From Ruegeria sp. EL01 (GTDB lineage Bacteria; Pseudomonadota; Alphaproteobacteria; Rhodobacterales; Rhodobacteraceae): a stretch of DNA of 64,000 nt. The DNA lies in NCBI RefSeq assembly GCF_900313035.1, contig NZ_OMPS01000016.1, positions 99,308 to 163,307 on the forward strand, in the 5' to 3' direction. The position numbers and the translations under genes were made by a program. Under the pieces are notes generated by a model. The model made no database searches, was not told the origin of the DNA, and worked only from the letters and a program-made list of their open reading frames with translations. Shown here one piece after another: positions 1 through 9,150 of the stretch. Within the stretch, counting starts at the first letter, position 1, and every line of letters begins with the position of its first letter.

Positions 1-526
1 GCATGTGGTGACAGATGAATTCTGCCGCACGGGCGTCGATGGTCTTTATGCTATCGGCGACATCGCCGGAGCACCTTGGTTGGCGCACAAAGCCAGCCAT
101 GAAGGCGTTATGGTCGCAGACCTGATCGCCGGAAAGCATGCGCATCCGGTGAAACCCGAGAGCATTGCCGGCTGCACGTATTGCCAGCCACAAGTGGCAT
201 CAGTGGGTTACAGCGAAGCAAAAGCAAAGGAACTGGGCTATGATATCAAGGTCGGTCGCTTCCCGTTCATCGGCAACGGCAAGGCGATTGCCCTTGGTGA
301 ACCCGAAGGTTTGATCAAGACTGTATTTGATGCAAAAACCGGGGAGCTTCTGGGTGCCCACATGATCGGCGCTGAGGTGACCGAGCTGATTCAGGGGTAT
401 GTCGTCGGACGTCAGTTGGAGACAACGGAAGAGGATCTGATGAACACCGTCTTCCCGCATCCAACATTGTCGGAAATGATGCATGAAAGCGTTCTGGATG
501 CCTATGGCCGTGTGATCCATATGTAA
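1..526 (+). CDS. lpdA: dihydrolipoyl dehydrogenase, C-terminal part (5' end outside window)
   Basis: This is the last 174 or so residues of the E3 flavoprotein, which reoxidises dihydrolipoamide to lipoamide with NAD+ in 2-oxoacid dehydrogenase complexes. Seen: the FAD-binding segment ending in YAIGDIAG near the left edge, then the dimerisation domain with GYSEAKAKELGY and the C-terminal HPTLSE motif. In this family that His and Glu form the active-site base of the partner subunit. The reading frame is open to base 2, so the gene begins upstream of the window. It ends just before a strong bidirectional terminator. Which complex it serves (pyruvate, 2-oxoglutarate or branched-chain) cannot be told from the fragment. 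Confidence 0.95.
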   Translation, partial: HVVTDEFCRTGVDGLYAIGDIAGAPWLAHKASHEGVMVADLIAGKHAHPVKPESIAGCTYCQPQVASVGYSEAKAKELGYDIKVGRFPFIGNGKAIALGEPEGLIKTVFDAKTGELLGAHMIGAEVTELIQGYVVGRQLETTEEDLMNTVFPHPTLSEMMHESVLDAYGRVIHM

Positions 527-542
527 ATCTGCTGAAACGCAA

Positions 543-581
543 TCAAAAAAGGCACCGCCAATCTGGCGGTGCCTTTTTTGA
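543..581. terminator. bidirectional intrinsic terminator between lpdA and M20 dipeptidase
   Basis: An 18-bp perfect inverted repeat (arms 543-560 and 564-581, loop ATC) has a GGCACCGCCA core. Six A on the left and six T on the right give a U-tract for transcripts from either side. It lies between the convergent ends of lpdA (526) and the dipeptidase (585) and should stop both. Confidence 0.93.
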
Positions 582-584
582 TGT

Positions 585-1970
585 TTATTTGGTCAACGCA
601 TCCAGAATACGCGCCCATGAGCGGATACCCTTGTGGAAGCTTTTGACGTCATATTTTTCGTTCGGCGAATGGATGGCGTCATCATCATTGGCATATCCAA
701 CCAACATGGAATCGAGCCCGAGCTCGGTGTTGAAGTAACCAACCACAGGAATTGATCCGCCCATGCCGGTAAACACGGCTTCGCGGTTCCATTCATCCGA
801 CAATGCGCCGCGCGCGGCCTCGAATTCAGGACGATCCAGGTTCATGACCGAGGCAGGTGCGCCTTCCAGATCGTTGTCCCAAACAACTTTGGCATCCGTG
901 GACAAACGGTCTTCGACATGTTTGCGGATTTTGTCGCGCAGCGCGTCGGGATCCATATCACCGACGAGACGGCACGTTACTTTGCAGTGGGCCTCTGACG
1001 GGATGACGGTTTTCGATCCGGCACCGTTATAGCCGCCCCACAAGCCGTTCACCTCAAGGGTCGGGCGTGCCCATTGTTGCTCCAGTGTTGAATACTTCTT
1101 TTCACCATGGGGTTGGCTGTACCCGACCGAGTTCAGATACTCTGCCTCATCAAATCCGCAGCTTTGCCATTGGCGCAGCTGTTCGTCAGACACCTCATGA
1201 ACACCTTCATAGAAGCCCTCCACCGCGACGCGCCCGGTTTCGTCATCGTAAAAAGAGGCAACGATTTTCGAAAGTTCGCGCAACGGGTTTAGGCCCGGGC
1301 CACCGTAGTGACCGGAATGCAGGTCGATCCGGGGGCCAACAATGGTGAATTCATCCTTCAGCATCCCACGCAGTTGAGATGCAATCGAAGGCACGCCGCG
1401 CGACACCATCGAGGTGTCGCAAACCAGCGCCAGGTCTGCCTTCAGCTCAGCCGCGTTTTCACGGAGGAAAGGAACCAGCGAAGGGGAACCCGATTCCTCT
1501 TCACCCTCGAAGAAGAAGGTGATGCGACAGGGCAGGGACCCGTGAACCGCTTTCCAGGCACGGCAGGCTTCGACAAATGTCATCAGCTGCCCTTTGTCAT
1601 CTGACGAACCACGCCCCCGAATAACCGGGCCATGGTCTGTGTCTTCGATGGCGGGATCAAACGGCTCGCGGTTCCACAGCTCCAACGGGTCCACCGGCTG
1701 CACGTCGTAGTGGCCGTAAAACAGGACATGCGGCCCGTCGCTTCCCTCACCAACATGCCCGACAACCATCGGATGACCGGGTGTTTCTCGTTTCTCGGCT
1801 GAAATGCCGATGCTTTGCAGGTCTGCAACCAGCCAATCAGCGGCCTGACTGACCTGTTCGTTAAAGGCGGGGTCGGTTGAGATGGACGGAATGCGCAGCA
1901 GCTCCATCAAGCGGTCGATCGAAGTTTGCAGATCTGCATCGATCTGGTTCAGCACGGCGTCTAGCGACAT
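585..1970 (-). CDS. M20 family metallodipeptidase
   Basis: A 461-residue zinc exopeptidase of the M20 family (carnosinase/dipeptidase branch), probably cytoplasmic and involved in peptide use. Seen: GHYDVQP (H87, D89), RGSSDDKGQ (bridging Asp near 124) and FEGEEESGSPS (Glu 157-158), the family metal ligands and general base, followed by a dimerisation insert with DLHSGHYGG. The frame is open for 59 more residues upstream, but ATG at 1970 is preceded by AGGAG at good spacing and begins the conserved region, so it is the start. It is divergent from hemA across a 335-base gap containing an FNR-type box. The exact peptide substrate is not predictable. Confidence 0.9.
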   Translation of the reverse strand: MSLDAVLNQIDADLQTSIDRLMELLRIPSISTDPAFNEQVSQAADWLVADLQSIGISAEKRETPGHPMVVGHVGEGSDGPHVLFYGHYDVQPVDPLELWNREPFDPAIEDTDHGPVIRGRGSSDDKGQLMTFVEACRAWKAVHGSLPCRITFFFEGEEESGSPSLVPFLRENAAELKADLALVCDTSMVSRGVPSIASQLRGMLKDEFTIVGPRIDLHSGHYGGPGLNPLRELSKIVASFYDDETGRVAVEGFYEGVHEVSDEQLRQWQSCGFDEAEYLNSVGYSQPHGEKKYSTLEQQWARPTLEVNGLWGGYNGAGSKTVIPSEAHCKVTCRLVGDMDPDALRDKIRKHVEDRLSTDAKVVWDNDLEGAPASVMNLDRPEFEAARGALSDEWNREAVFTGMGGSIPVVGYFNTELGLDSMLVGYANDDDAIHSPNEKYDVKSFHKGIRSWARILDALTK

Positions 1971-2155
1971 GGGTGGCTCCTGCTTTTGGGTGTTTTCAGG
2001 CGCGAACCTATCAGCGCTATCGCCGCCGTCCAGTGCGGTTAAGGCGGAAATTGGTCTAATATCGGAAACTTGCCGATCCCGGATAGTTTGCCTGCGTCGT
2101 TTCCTCGCGTCTGAAGGACGTAACTTTACTTGTCGGAGCAAGCGCAAACTTATAT

Positions 2156-2169
2156 TTGATGCAAATCAA
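2156..2169. promoter_or_regulatory. FNR/FnrL-type operator TTGAT-N4-ATCAA
   Basis: The bases read TTGATGCAAATCAA, a perfect match to the FNR consensus, and the symmetry extends one base each side (TTTGAT...ATCAAA). It lies 137 bases upstream of the hemA start and 186 bases upstream of the M20 start. Known: hemA genes of Rhodobacter species are controlled by FnrL under low oxygen. Inferred: oxygen-responsive control of hemA here. The transcription start is unknown, so activation or repression cannot be decided. Confidence 0.8.
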
Positions 2170-2229
2170 AGTTGGGTTCACTGGTTCGGCTGTAGGCAGT
2201 TAGGTCAGAGGAACGCAAAAACCGCGAAA

Positions 2230-2243
2230 ACAGTGTATACTGT
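2230..2243. promoter_or_regulatory. short palindrome overlapping a possible -10 box upstream of hemA
   Basis: The bases form ACAGT-N4-ACTGT, a perfect 5-bp inverted repeat. TATACT inside it (2236-2241) resembles a sigma-70 -10 hexamer on the + strand. No convincing -35 box lies 17 bases upstream, which would fit an activator-dependent promoter, but this is weak evidence. Confidence 0.3.
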
Positions 2244-2305
2244 GCATTGTGGTAGAATACATTGTCCGGGGTCGGAATGATCGCCAGGCATTCAAGGAGG
2301 GTCCG

Positions 2306-3529
2306 TTGGACTATACTGCTCAGCTCGATTCAGCGATTGCCAGGCTGCATGACGAAGGACGCTACCGGACCTTCATCGACATCGAACGTCGCAACGGACA
2401 TTTTCCGCACGCGGTGCGCACGCGCCCGGATGGGTCACATCAGAACATCACTGTCTGGTGCGGCAATGATTATCTCGGCATGGGTCAACACCCTGTTGTT
2501 CTGGATGCGATGCACGAGGCCGTTGATGCGGCCGGGGCAGGGTCCGGCGGCACGCGCAATATCTCGGGCACCACCGTCTTTCACAAACGGCTTGAGGCGG
2601 AACTGGCCGACCTGCACGGGAAAGAAGCGGCGCTGCTGTTCACCAGCGCGTATATTGCCAATGACGCCACGCTGAGCACGCTGCCAAAGCTGTTTCCTGG
2701 CCTGATCATTTATTCCGACGCGTTGAACCATGCCTCGATGATCGAAGGCGTGCGCCGCAATGGTGGGGACAAGCGTATCTTCCGCCATAACGACGTCGCT
2801 CATCTGCGTGAACTGCTTGAGGCTGACGATCCCGCCACGCCCAAGCTGATCGCATTTGAATCTGTTTACTCGATGGATGGCGATTTCGGTCCGATCGAAG
2901 AAATCTGCGATCTTGCCGATGAATTCGGCGCGCTGACTTACATCGATGAAGTTCACGCCGTTGGCATGTACGGCCCGCGCGGCGGTGGCGTGACCGAACG
3001 TGACCGACTGGCCCACCGTATCGACATCATCAACGGGACGCTCGCCAAAGCGTATGGCGTCATGGGTGGCTATATCGCGGCAAGCGCCAAGATGTGTGAC
3101 GCTGTACGCTCTTATGCGCCGGGCTTCATCTTTACGACATCCTTGCCACCCGCTGTCGCAGCTGGGGCAGCGGCTTCGGTCGCCTATCTGAAACGTGCGC
3201 TCGAGTTGCGCGAGCAGCATCAAACACAAGCCAGCATCCTCAAGCTGCGGCTCAAAGGGCTGGGGATGCCGCTGATCGATCACGGCAGTCACATCGTACC
3301 GGTGATTGTTGGCAACCCGGTGCACACCAAAAAGCTCAGCGATATGCTGCTGGACGATCATGGCATCTATGTGCAGCCGATCAATTTCCCGACTGTCCCG
3401 CGCGGAACCGAGCGTCTGCGCTTTACCCCGTCTCCGGTGCATGGACCTGACGAAATGAACCGTCTGGTGCACGCGATGGACGAACTTTGGTCACATTGTG
3501 CGCTAAATCGCGCCGAACTTGCCGGATAA
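2306..3529 (+). CDS. hemA: 5-aminolevulinate synthase (C4 pathway)
   Basis: The enzyme condenses glycine and succinyl-CoA to 5-aminolevulinate with PLP, the first committed step of tetrapyrrole (haem, bacteriochlorophyll, B12) synthesis in alphaproteobacteria. Seen: 407 residues from TTG at 2306 to the stop. The start follows AAGGAGG (2294-2300) and gives [10 protein letters not shown], matching the family N-terminus; the frame is open further upstream to 2249 but has no such ribosome site. Also seen: [16 protein letters not shown], the glycine-rich [24 protein letters not shown], and [12 protein letters not shown] containing the PLP lysine (K248). The nearby FNR-type box suggests oxygen control. 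Very confident. Confidence 0.97.
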   Translation: MDYTAQLDSAIARLHDEGRYRTFIDIERRNGHFPHAVRTRPDGSHQNITVWCGNDYLGMGQHPVVLDAMHEAVDAAGAGSGGTRNISGTTVFHKRLEAELADLHGKEAALLFTSAYIANDATLSTLPKLFPGLIIYSDALNHASMIEGVRRNGGDKRIFRHNDVAHLRELLEADDPATPKLIAFESVYSMDGDFGPIEEICDLADEFGALTYIDEVHAVGMYGPRGGGVTERDRLAHRIDIINGTLAKAYGVMGGYIAASAKMCDAVRSYAPGFIFTTSLPPAVAAGAAASVAYLKRALELREQHQTQASILKLRLKGLGMPLIDHGSHIVPVIVGNPVHTKKLSDMLLDDHGIYVQPINFPTVPRGTERLRFTPSPVHGPDEMNRLVHAMDELWSHCALNRAELAG

Positions 3530-3658
3530 CCTAACGCCAAAGTGTGCAACTAGTTTGTCGCGTGTTAAGATTACGCTAACAAAAGTAGCGGACGAATCGT
3601 TATGGGGACGATTCGCTGCGAGCGCGATACACGCGGCGGGCAGAATGGGGCAGTAGGA

Positions 3659-4867
3659 ATGATTGGGCGCAGATCACAGCGCGATTCCGAAGAAGGCATG
3701 GAAGTCAGGCCAAAAGGCTATGACGACTATGAGGTACGGCTTGGCGACATGATGCGCGGCGAACGCGCGACCATGGGCAAGTCTCTTCTGGACGTACAAC
3801 GCGAACTGCGGATCAAAGCCAACTACATCGCTGCTATCGAAAATGCCGATCCTGACGCATTTGACACACCCGGCTTCATCGCCGGGTATGTGCGTTCTTA
3901 TGCGCGCTATCTGGGAATGAACCCGGACGAGACATTTTCTTCCTTCTGTCAGGAAAGCGGGTTTGAAGTCGCACATGGGATGTCTGCCGAGGCGTCGGTC
4001 GTGCGCAAACCCACCGGCGACTTACCGTCGCGCGGGCCAATGGGACGCGATCCGTTCATCTCACCCAATACGCCCTACATTCCGGGCAAAGAATCTCTGG
4101 TCAGCCAGATCGAACCGCGTGCCGTAGGCTCATCGCTGGTCTTGTTGGCACTGATCGGCGGCATTGGCTATAGCGGCTGGGCTGTTTTGAACAAGATCCA
4201 GCAAGTGCAGGTCAGCCCTGTAGAACAGGCGCCTGTAGTTCTGTCCGATCTTGATCCGCTGGATGCAGCGCGTAACAGCAGCGATGTCGATGAAACGACG
4301 TTGGCGTCAAACTCCGAAGCGCTGGATCGTCTGTATCGTCCTCAGGCGCTTGATGTACCGGTTCTGGTGGCGCGTGACGCTCCGATCTCGACGCTTGATC
4401 CACGGGACGTGGGCACCTTCCGTCCGCCTGAACTGCCGCAGGTTCAGGTCGCAGACATACACACGGTCGAAAGACCTTCGCTGCCACAAGTTGTCGAGCA
4501 GGTTGATACGACCCTAAAAATCGTGGCTGTTGATCCGTCCTGGATGCGTGTGACCGCAGCTGACGGCAGCGTGATCTTTGAGGGTACGCTAGGTACAGTC
4601 GAGCAGGGCAGCACCTTCGAAGTGCCCTTGACCGAGGAACCTCCGCAACTGCGTGCTGGTGCATCCGGGTCAGTCTATTTTTCGATGAATGGTGAACACT
4701 ATGGACCCGCCGGTGCGCCGGGTACAGTCGCCAAAGGTGTCATCCTGTCCAAGGATGCGGTTTCCGAGGTCTATAGCGTTGCAGATCTGAACTCGGAACA
4801 AAACAGCGCGCTGAAGCAATTGGTGGCCGAACTGCAGACCGAGGCGACTGAAGAGCCCGCCGAGTGA
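3659..4867 (+). CDS. RodZ-like helix-turn-helix membrane protein with DUF4115 domain
   Basis: A 402-residue type II membrane protein. Seen: an N-terminal HTH_25 domain (GDMMRGERATMGKSLLDVQ, then IKANYIAAIENAD and FIAGYVRSYARYLGM), a linker, one hydrophobic helix (SSLVLLALIGGIGYSGWAVL), a proline-rich periplasmic stretch and a C-terminal DUF4115-like domain (residues near WMRVTAADGSVIFEG). Known: RodZ binds MreB and helps rod-shape maintenance. Roseobacter homologues are long and diverged, so a cell-shape role is likely but inferred. Starts at 3602, 3659 and 3698 are all open and none has a good Shine-Dalgarno; 3659 is chosen from memory of homologues beginning MIGRR. It lies directly upstream of ispG. 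Confidence 0.8.
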   Translation: MIGRRSQRDSEEGMEVRPKGYDDYEVRLGDMMRGERATMGKSLLDVQRELRIKANYIAAIENADPDAFDTPGFIAGYVRSYARYLGMNPDETFSSFCQESGFEVAHGMSAEASVVRKPTGDLPSRGPMGRDPFISPNTPYIPGKESLVSQIEPRAVGSSLVLLALIGGIGYSGWAVLNKIQQVQVSPVEQAPVVLSDLDPLDAARNSSDVDETTLASNSEALDRLYRPQALDVPVLVARDAPISTLDPRDVGTFRPPELPQVQVADIHTVERPSLPQVVEQVDTTLKIVAVDPSWMRVTAADGSVIFEGTLGTVEQGSTFEVPLTEEPPQLRAGASGSVYFSMNGEHYGPAGAPGTVAKGVILSKDAVSEVYSVADLNSEQNSALKQLVAELQTEATEEPAE

Positions 4868-4938
4868 TCTAGCCATTGCGAAGACCGGGTTGCCGAACTA
4901 TCTAAAGCAGCAACCTAGGCAGACGCGGATCCGTCCTC

Positions 4939-6060
4939 ATGTCCCTCAATCACGTACGTCCTTGGCGCGATATCTATCGCCGCAAATCCCGTCAGATCAT
5001 GGTCGGCAATGTGCCCGTCGGGGGGGATGCCCCCATCGCTGTGCAAACCATGACGAATACTCTGACCACCGATGTCGCAGCGACGGTTGCGCAGGTTCAG
5101 GCCGCCGCCGAAGCTGGCGCGGATATCGTGCGGATTTCTGTTCCGGATGAAGCGTCCTCGAAGGCGCTGAAAGAAATCGTGCGCGAAAGCCCGGTTCCGA
5201 TCGTGGCTGACATTCACTTTCACTACAAACGTGGCATCGAGGCGGCCGAAGCAGGTGCCGCCTGTCTGCGGATCAATCCCGGGAACATCGGAGACGAAAA
5301 GCGGGTCAAGGAAGTCATCAAGGCGGCGCGTGATCACAACTGTTCAATCCGGATTGGCGTGAACGCAGGCAGTCTGGAAAAGCATCTCCTTGAGAAATAC
5401 GGCGAGCCGTGCCCCGAGGCGATGGTCGAAAGTGGGCTGGAACATATCCGCATCCTGCAAGACAATGATTTCCATGAGTTCAAGATCAGCGTGAAGGCCA
5501 GCGATGTCTTTCTGTCGGCGGCCGCATATCAGGGTATTGCCGAGGCGACTGACGCGCCAATCCATCTGGGTATCACCGAGGCGGGCGGGTTGGTCTCTGG
5601 CACCATCAAATCCGCCATCGGTTTGGGAAACCTTTTGTGGATGGGGATCGGCGACACGATCCGCGTCAGCCTGTCGGCCGATCCGGTGGAAGAGGTCAAG
5701 GTCGGGTTCGAAATCCTGAAATCACTCGGCTTGCGTCATCGCGGCGTCAACATCATCTCATGCCCGTCTTGCGCGCGGCAGGGGTTTGATGTGATCAAAA
5801 CGGTCGAGGCGCTGGAACATCGTTTGGAGCACATTAAGACACCGATGTCCCTGTCGATCATCGGTTGCGTCGTGAACGGTCCGGGTGAGGCGTTGATGAC
5901 CGATGTCGGGTTTACTGGGGGCGGAGCGGGATCCGGCATGGTCTATCTGGCAGGCAAGGCCAGCCATAAGATGTCAAACGATCAGATGATTGATCACATC
6001 GTGGAAGAGGTCGAGAAGAAAGCGGCCGAGCTTGATGCTGTTCAGGAAGCGGCGGAGTAG
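4939..6060 (+). CDS. ispG: 4-hydroxy-3-methylbut-2-en-1-yl diphosphate synthase (flavodoxin)
   Basis: The penultimate enzyme of the MEP isoprenoid pathway: it reductively dehydrates methylerythritol cyclodiphosphate to HMBPP using a [4Fe-4S] cluster. Seen: 373 residues, [19 protein letters not shown] at the N-terminus, the TIM-barrel segment [21 protein letters not shown], then [19 protein letters not shown] and CVVNGPGEA, which carry the cluster cysteines in the family. Length is normal for the bacterial single-barrel form. It follows the RodZ-like gene by 71 bases on the same strand, a neighbourhood often seen in proteobacteria. It converges on the Hint-domain gene; only 38 bases separate the two stops. 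Confidence 0.96.
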   Translation: MSLNHVRPWRDIYRRKSRQIMVGNVPVGGDAPIAVQTMTNTLTTDVAATVAQVQAAAEAGADIVRISVPDEASSKALKEIVRESPVPIVADIHFHYKRGIEAAEAGAACLRINPGNIGDEKRVKEVIKAARDHNCSIRIGVNAGSLEKHLLEKYGEPCPEAMVESGLEHIRILQDNDFHEFKISVKASDVFLSAAAYQGIAEATDAPIHLGITEAGGLVSGTIKSAIGLGNLLWMGIGDTIRVSLSADPVEEVKVGFEILKSLGLRHRGVNIISCPSCARQGFDVIKTVEALEHRLEHIKTPMSLSIIGCVVNGPGEALMTDVGFTGGGAGSGMVYLAGKASHKMSNDQMIDHIVEEVEKKAAELDAVQEAAE

Positions 6061-6098
6061 GGTGAATCCGTCAGGCCAAGATCAGTTTTTGTTGGATG

Positions 6099-7064
6099 CT
6101 AGCGCAAGTTGGTCGGCGAAGGTGAAAGCAGCCTGCTTTCGTTGACGGTCAATGACTTCCGGGCGGTGTGCCAGAATGCCAATGGTTCATTCCCGGCGAG
6201 TTCTGGAAAAAGCCCGAAGATTTCATCACGGGCGCTTTGACACAACGCGCCAAGGCTTTGATCCGCCGGAAACAGGCTTTCTGTGGGTACGCCATCCGAA
6301 TAGATGATTTCATGTGTGTCGAACAGGATGTGGTAGTAGTCAACATATCCGCCACGTTCGAAAAAGATGGATCCGTCATTGACGAGGGCCTTCGCTGGAA
6401 CCAAAACCTCGTCTTCACCGAACAGCAGTTCCGCCCTCCATCCAGAGATCAACAGCCTGTGCTGCGGCGATAGTTTTAGAACACGTGTGTTGTCAATGAC
6501 ACCCTTTTGGAAAACGACCGGGGCCAATTCACCGGCAGCAAACCGTCTGGCAGAGCCGATCCAACGAATGGGTTGTAGGCCGTTGTCTTGGGTGACGACC
6601 TTGTCACCAACCTCTAGGTCTTCGACGACAACCTCGCCATCTGCAGTTTGTATCTTTGTCCCGGCTACAAAGCAGACAACCACCTCGGACGGAACGTTTA
6701 CAATTCCAGATGCAGTGTATGTGGTTCCGGTGACAATCGGCGTACCGCCGGGGTACTGAACCAAGTGGGTCGAAATGAAGTTGGACCCGCCGCCAATCAC
6801 CATGCCCAAAGCATCCGGGCCGCCGGTTCCGTCGATTTGTTGTTGCCAGCCAAAGGCAAGGGTTTGTCCAACCCAGCCCGCAGGTAAAGTGCCCGTCACA
6901 CCCGTGATCACGGGAAGCGCGGCCGTTTCTGTATCGGGGTTGTTGTCGCCAATGCCAAACGAGTCATCATCCGAAAACGTGATCGTGCCGACGACACCCA
7001 AAGACGTGAAAGTTCCCCAAGCCGTACCAGTTACACCGATGACGTCGATACTGAATGTGGGCAT
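6099..7064 (-). CDS. Hint-domain (hedgehog/intein-like) protein
   Basis: A 321-residue protein with a Hint_2-type autoprocessing fold. Seen: an N-terminal beta-rich, glycine-rich half (about 1-128), then VVCFVAGTKIQTADGEVVVEDLEVGDKVV, where the Cys would be the splice-type nucleophile. Next come LKLSPQHRLLISG and VDYYHILFDTHEIIYSDGVPTESL, hallmarks of the Hint_2 family common in Rhodobacterales. There is no His-Asn pair with an extein after it, so it is not a splicing intein. Start ATG at 7064 has an ideal AGGAGGGG ribosome site. No signal peptide is obvious. Known: such proteins often ride on secreted or calcium-binding repeat proteins. Here the domain stands alone and its function is unknown. 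Confidence 0.85.
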   Translation of the reverse strand: MPTFSIDVIGVTGTAWGTFTSLGVVGTITFSDDDSFGIGDNNPDTETAALPVITGVTGTLPAGWVGQTLAFGWQQQIDGTGGPDALGMVIGGGSNFISTHLVQYPGGTPIVTGTTYTASGIVNVPSEVVVCFVAGTKIQTADGEVVVEDLEVGDKVVTQDNGLQPIRWIGSARRFAAGELAPVVFQKGVIDNTRVLKLSPQHRLLISGWRAELLFGEDEVLVPAKALVNDGSIFFERGGYVDYYHILFDTHEIIYSDGVPTESLFPADQSLGALCQSARDEIFGLFPELAGNEPLAFWHTARKSLTVNESRLLSPSPTNLR

Positions 7065-7284
7065 CTACCCCTCCTGACCCCTTAAACACATAACAACACT
7101 GTCGATTAGGTATCATACGAAACGTGCTTAAAAAGGGTGAAAAAGTGCCGTTTAGGTGCAATTTTCCAGTTTTTGTTCGTTTTGCACCACCACCAGGGAC
7201 CATGGTCTTCACTGACCTTTTGATCATGTGGTGACAAGTTTTCGCGCTTTCGGACATAATGCGGCGAAAATCTGGTACATTTTT

Positions 7285-8391
7285 CTATACGAATGGCATC
7301 TGCTGCGTGGCGCAGTGAATGCCTCCGCCAAGCTCTCCTAACACGTCGACATTCAAGGGCACGATCTCTCGCCCGGGATAATGGCGCGCCAGCGCCTCAC
7401 CTGCGATGGCATCTGTTTCAGCGTCGCCAAACTGCGCCATAACGGCCGCTCCATTGCAGACATAGTAATTCGCGTAGGAGGTGACAAAGTCCGGGTCTTC
7501 AATGCGCACAGAATATGGTTCAGGGATAACCTCAACCTGCAGGCCCTCGGCCACCAAACGATCATATGTGGCCAGCGCGGCGACGTGGAAGGGATCGGAC
7601 ATATCGGGATCGTCAGGCAGGTTTATCAGAACACGTCCCGGGCCTGTGAACCGCGCAAGACTGTCTATATGATAGTCTGTGATGTCTTCGCCATAGACGC
7701 CCTCTGACCAGATCATGTGATGCGCGCCGTATGTGGCAAGCAACCGGGCTTCGATCTCGCCCCGGGACAGGCCAGGATTGCGGTTGTCATTCACCCACGA
7801 GCTTTCGTGCGCCATTAACAGGCCGTGACCGTCTTGTTCAACGCCACCAGCTTCGCCCTTTAGACCACTTGGTAGTAGGGGCAGGCTTAGGCGTTCCGCC
7901 ACCTGTGCGGCGACACGGGCGTCGTTTCTGTGCACCTGTTTGTGACCCCATCCGTTGAACTGAATTTGGCTGACGGCCAATTCCTTGGTCCCGTTGATCA
8001 CGAATATTGGCCCGGAATCCCGGCACCAAAGGTCCTCGGTCGGTACATCCCAAAGTTCGACCTGATCCGATAGCTTACTGCGAGCGGTTGCGTGATGTTC
8101 GAGTGCTGCCAGCACTGTCACCCGTTCAAAATCTGAGATCGCATTGGCAATGTCAGCAATCGTCTGCTGGACCATGTCCAGAAAGATCGAATCCCGGTAG
8201 ACCTTTCGGCTGACCGGCCATTGCATGAATGTCCGCTGATGCAGGGTCTCTTCGGCAGGAACGAAAAAGCTGGTATCGGTTCGACCATATGACGTACCGG
8301 GAACACTCATCAAACCTACCGCTCCTCCGGCGAGAACGAAGTCCCGCCGGTTCATCACAGATCGCATTCTCATAAGCCCGCGCTTTGCCAC
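7285..8391 (-). CDS. agmatine deiminase family protein with Tat-type signal
   Basis: A 368-residue member of the guanidine-modifying (PAD_porph/agmatine deiminase) superfamily, which hydrolyses a guanidino group to ureido plus ammonia. Seen: NRRDFVLAGGAVGLMSVPGTSYG, a twin-arginine-like export signal; ETLHQRTFMQWPVSR; DLWCRDSGPIFV; EAGGVEQDGHGLLM; and the C-terminal GGGIHCATQQ with the catalytic Cys. The called GTG start at 8391 follows the dsbA-like stop directly (TAAGTG). ATG at 8373, 8367 or 8355 are alternatives, and the last still keeps the signal. An exported deiminase is unusual because the classical enzyme is cytoplasmic. Substrate (agmatine or peptidyl-arginine) is unresolved. Confidence 0.88.
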   Translation of the reverse strand: MAKRGLMRMRSVMNRRDFVLAGGAVGLMSVPGTSYGRTDTSFFVPAEETLHQRTFMQWPVSRKVYRDSIFLDMVQQTIADIANAISDFERVTVLAALEHHATARSKLSDQVELWDVPTEDLWCRDSGPIFVINGTKELAVSQIQFNGWGHKQVHRNDARVAAQVAERLSLPLLPSGLKGEAGGVEQDGHGLLMAHESSWVNDNRNPGLSRGEIEARLLATYGAHHMIWSEGVYGEDITDYHIDSLARFTGPGRVLINLPDDPDMSDPFHVAALATYDRLVAEGLQVEVIPEPYSVRIEDPDFVTSYANYYVCNGAAVMAQFGDAETDAIAGEALARHYPGREIVPLNVDVLGELGGGIHCATQQMPFV

Positions 8392-9150
8392 TTAACCCTG
8401 ATCAGCGCGCACGCCATCGGCGATTTGCAGCATTTGATCAGCGGTCAGATATCCGCGCAACATTTCGGTGCCCAATACAAAGGACGGGGTTCCCGAAATC
8501 TGCATGCGCTGCGCCAGTGCGCGGGTCTGTGAGATCTCATCGGTGACCTGTTCGCTGTCCATCGCCGCAATGATCGCATCGCTGTCCAACCCAAGGCCAT
8601 CGGAAATCCGGCGCAGGGTTACCTCAGACGCGTCGCCACTGAACTCCAACAAAGCATCGTGGACCTGCTTGTAGGCGTCGTCACCCGCAACGTGCTTTGT
8701 CGCTACAGCAAAGCGCGACGACAGCACGGACGCATCACCCAGGATCGGGAACTCCTTGATCACCAGACGAATATTGCCGTCCTCGGACAACAGGCTGGCC
8801 ACTTCAGGCACGGCACGACGGCAGTAGCCACAACGGTAGTCCATGAATTCGACCAGAGTGATATCGCCGTCGGGGTTGCCACCAACCCAGCTGTAGCCGT
8901 CGTTGAACAGCTCATCGACATTGGCCGCGACAAGTTCCTTGTCCGTCTCGGCCTCGGCAGCGGCGTTGCGCTGTTCAAGGATATTGATCGCCTCGATGAT
9001 GACGTCTGGGTTTTCCAGCAGATATTCTCGGACCTGCGCGCCGAATTCGGCCTTTTCCGTATCGGTCATCGCGTTCAGGTCCAACGCCTGTGCCGGGCTG
9101 GTGATCAGGGAAAGCCCCAGAAGGGCGGGTGCAGCATGTCTGAGGATCAT
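8392..9150 (-). CDS. DsbA/Com1-like periplasmic thiol oxidoreductase
   Basis: A 252-residue exported thioredoxin-fold protein. Seen: signal peptide (AAPALLGLSLITSPAQA), an N-terminal helical linker rich in Glu/Ala (EYLLENPDVIIEAINILEQ), then the thioredoxin domain with VEFMDYRCGYCRRAVPEV holding the CGYC active site, and a C-terminal cis-Pro segment SGTPSFVLGTEMLRGYL. Known: such proteins catalyse disulfide formation or isomerisation in the periplasm. The frame extends to a TTG at 9216, but ATG at 9150 overlaps the stop of the upstream M48 gene by ATGA and has a GGAAA-type ribosome site, so translation is coupled. It forms one transcript with the protease above and the deiminase below. Confidence 0.9.
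   Translation of the reverse strand: MILRHAAPALLGLSLITSPAQALDLNAMTDTEKAEFGAQVREYLLENPDVIIEAINILEQRNAAAEAETDKELVAANVDELFNDGYSWVGGNPDGDITLVEFMDYRCGYCRRAVPEVASLLSEDGNIRLVIKEFPILGDASVLSSRFAVATKHVAGDDAYKQVHDALLEFSGDASEVTLRRISDGLGLDSDAIIAAMDSEQVTDEISQTRALAQRMQISGTPSFVLGTEMLRGYLTADQMLQIADGVRADQG

Noticed and set aside
2435..3472. Long open frame (345 codons) on the strand opposite hemA
   Set aside because: It is the antisense shadow of a conserved high-G+C gene, lacks a ribosome site and shows no family features.
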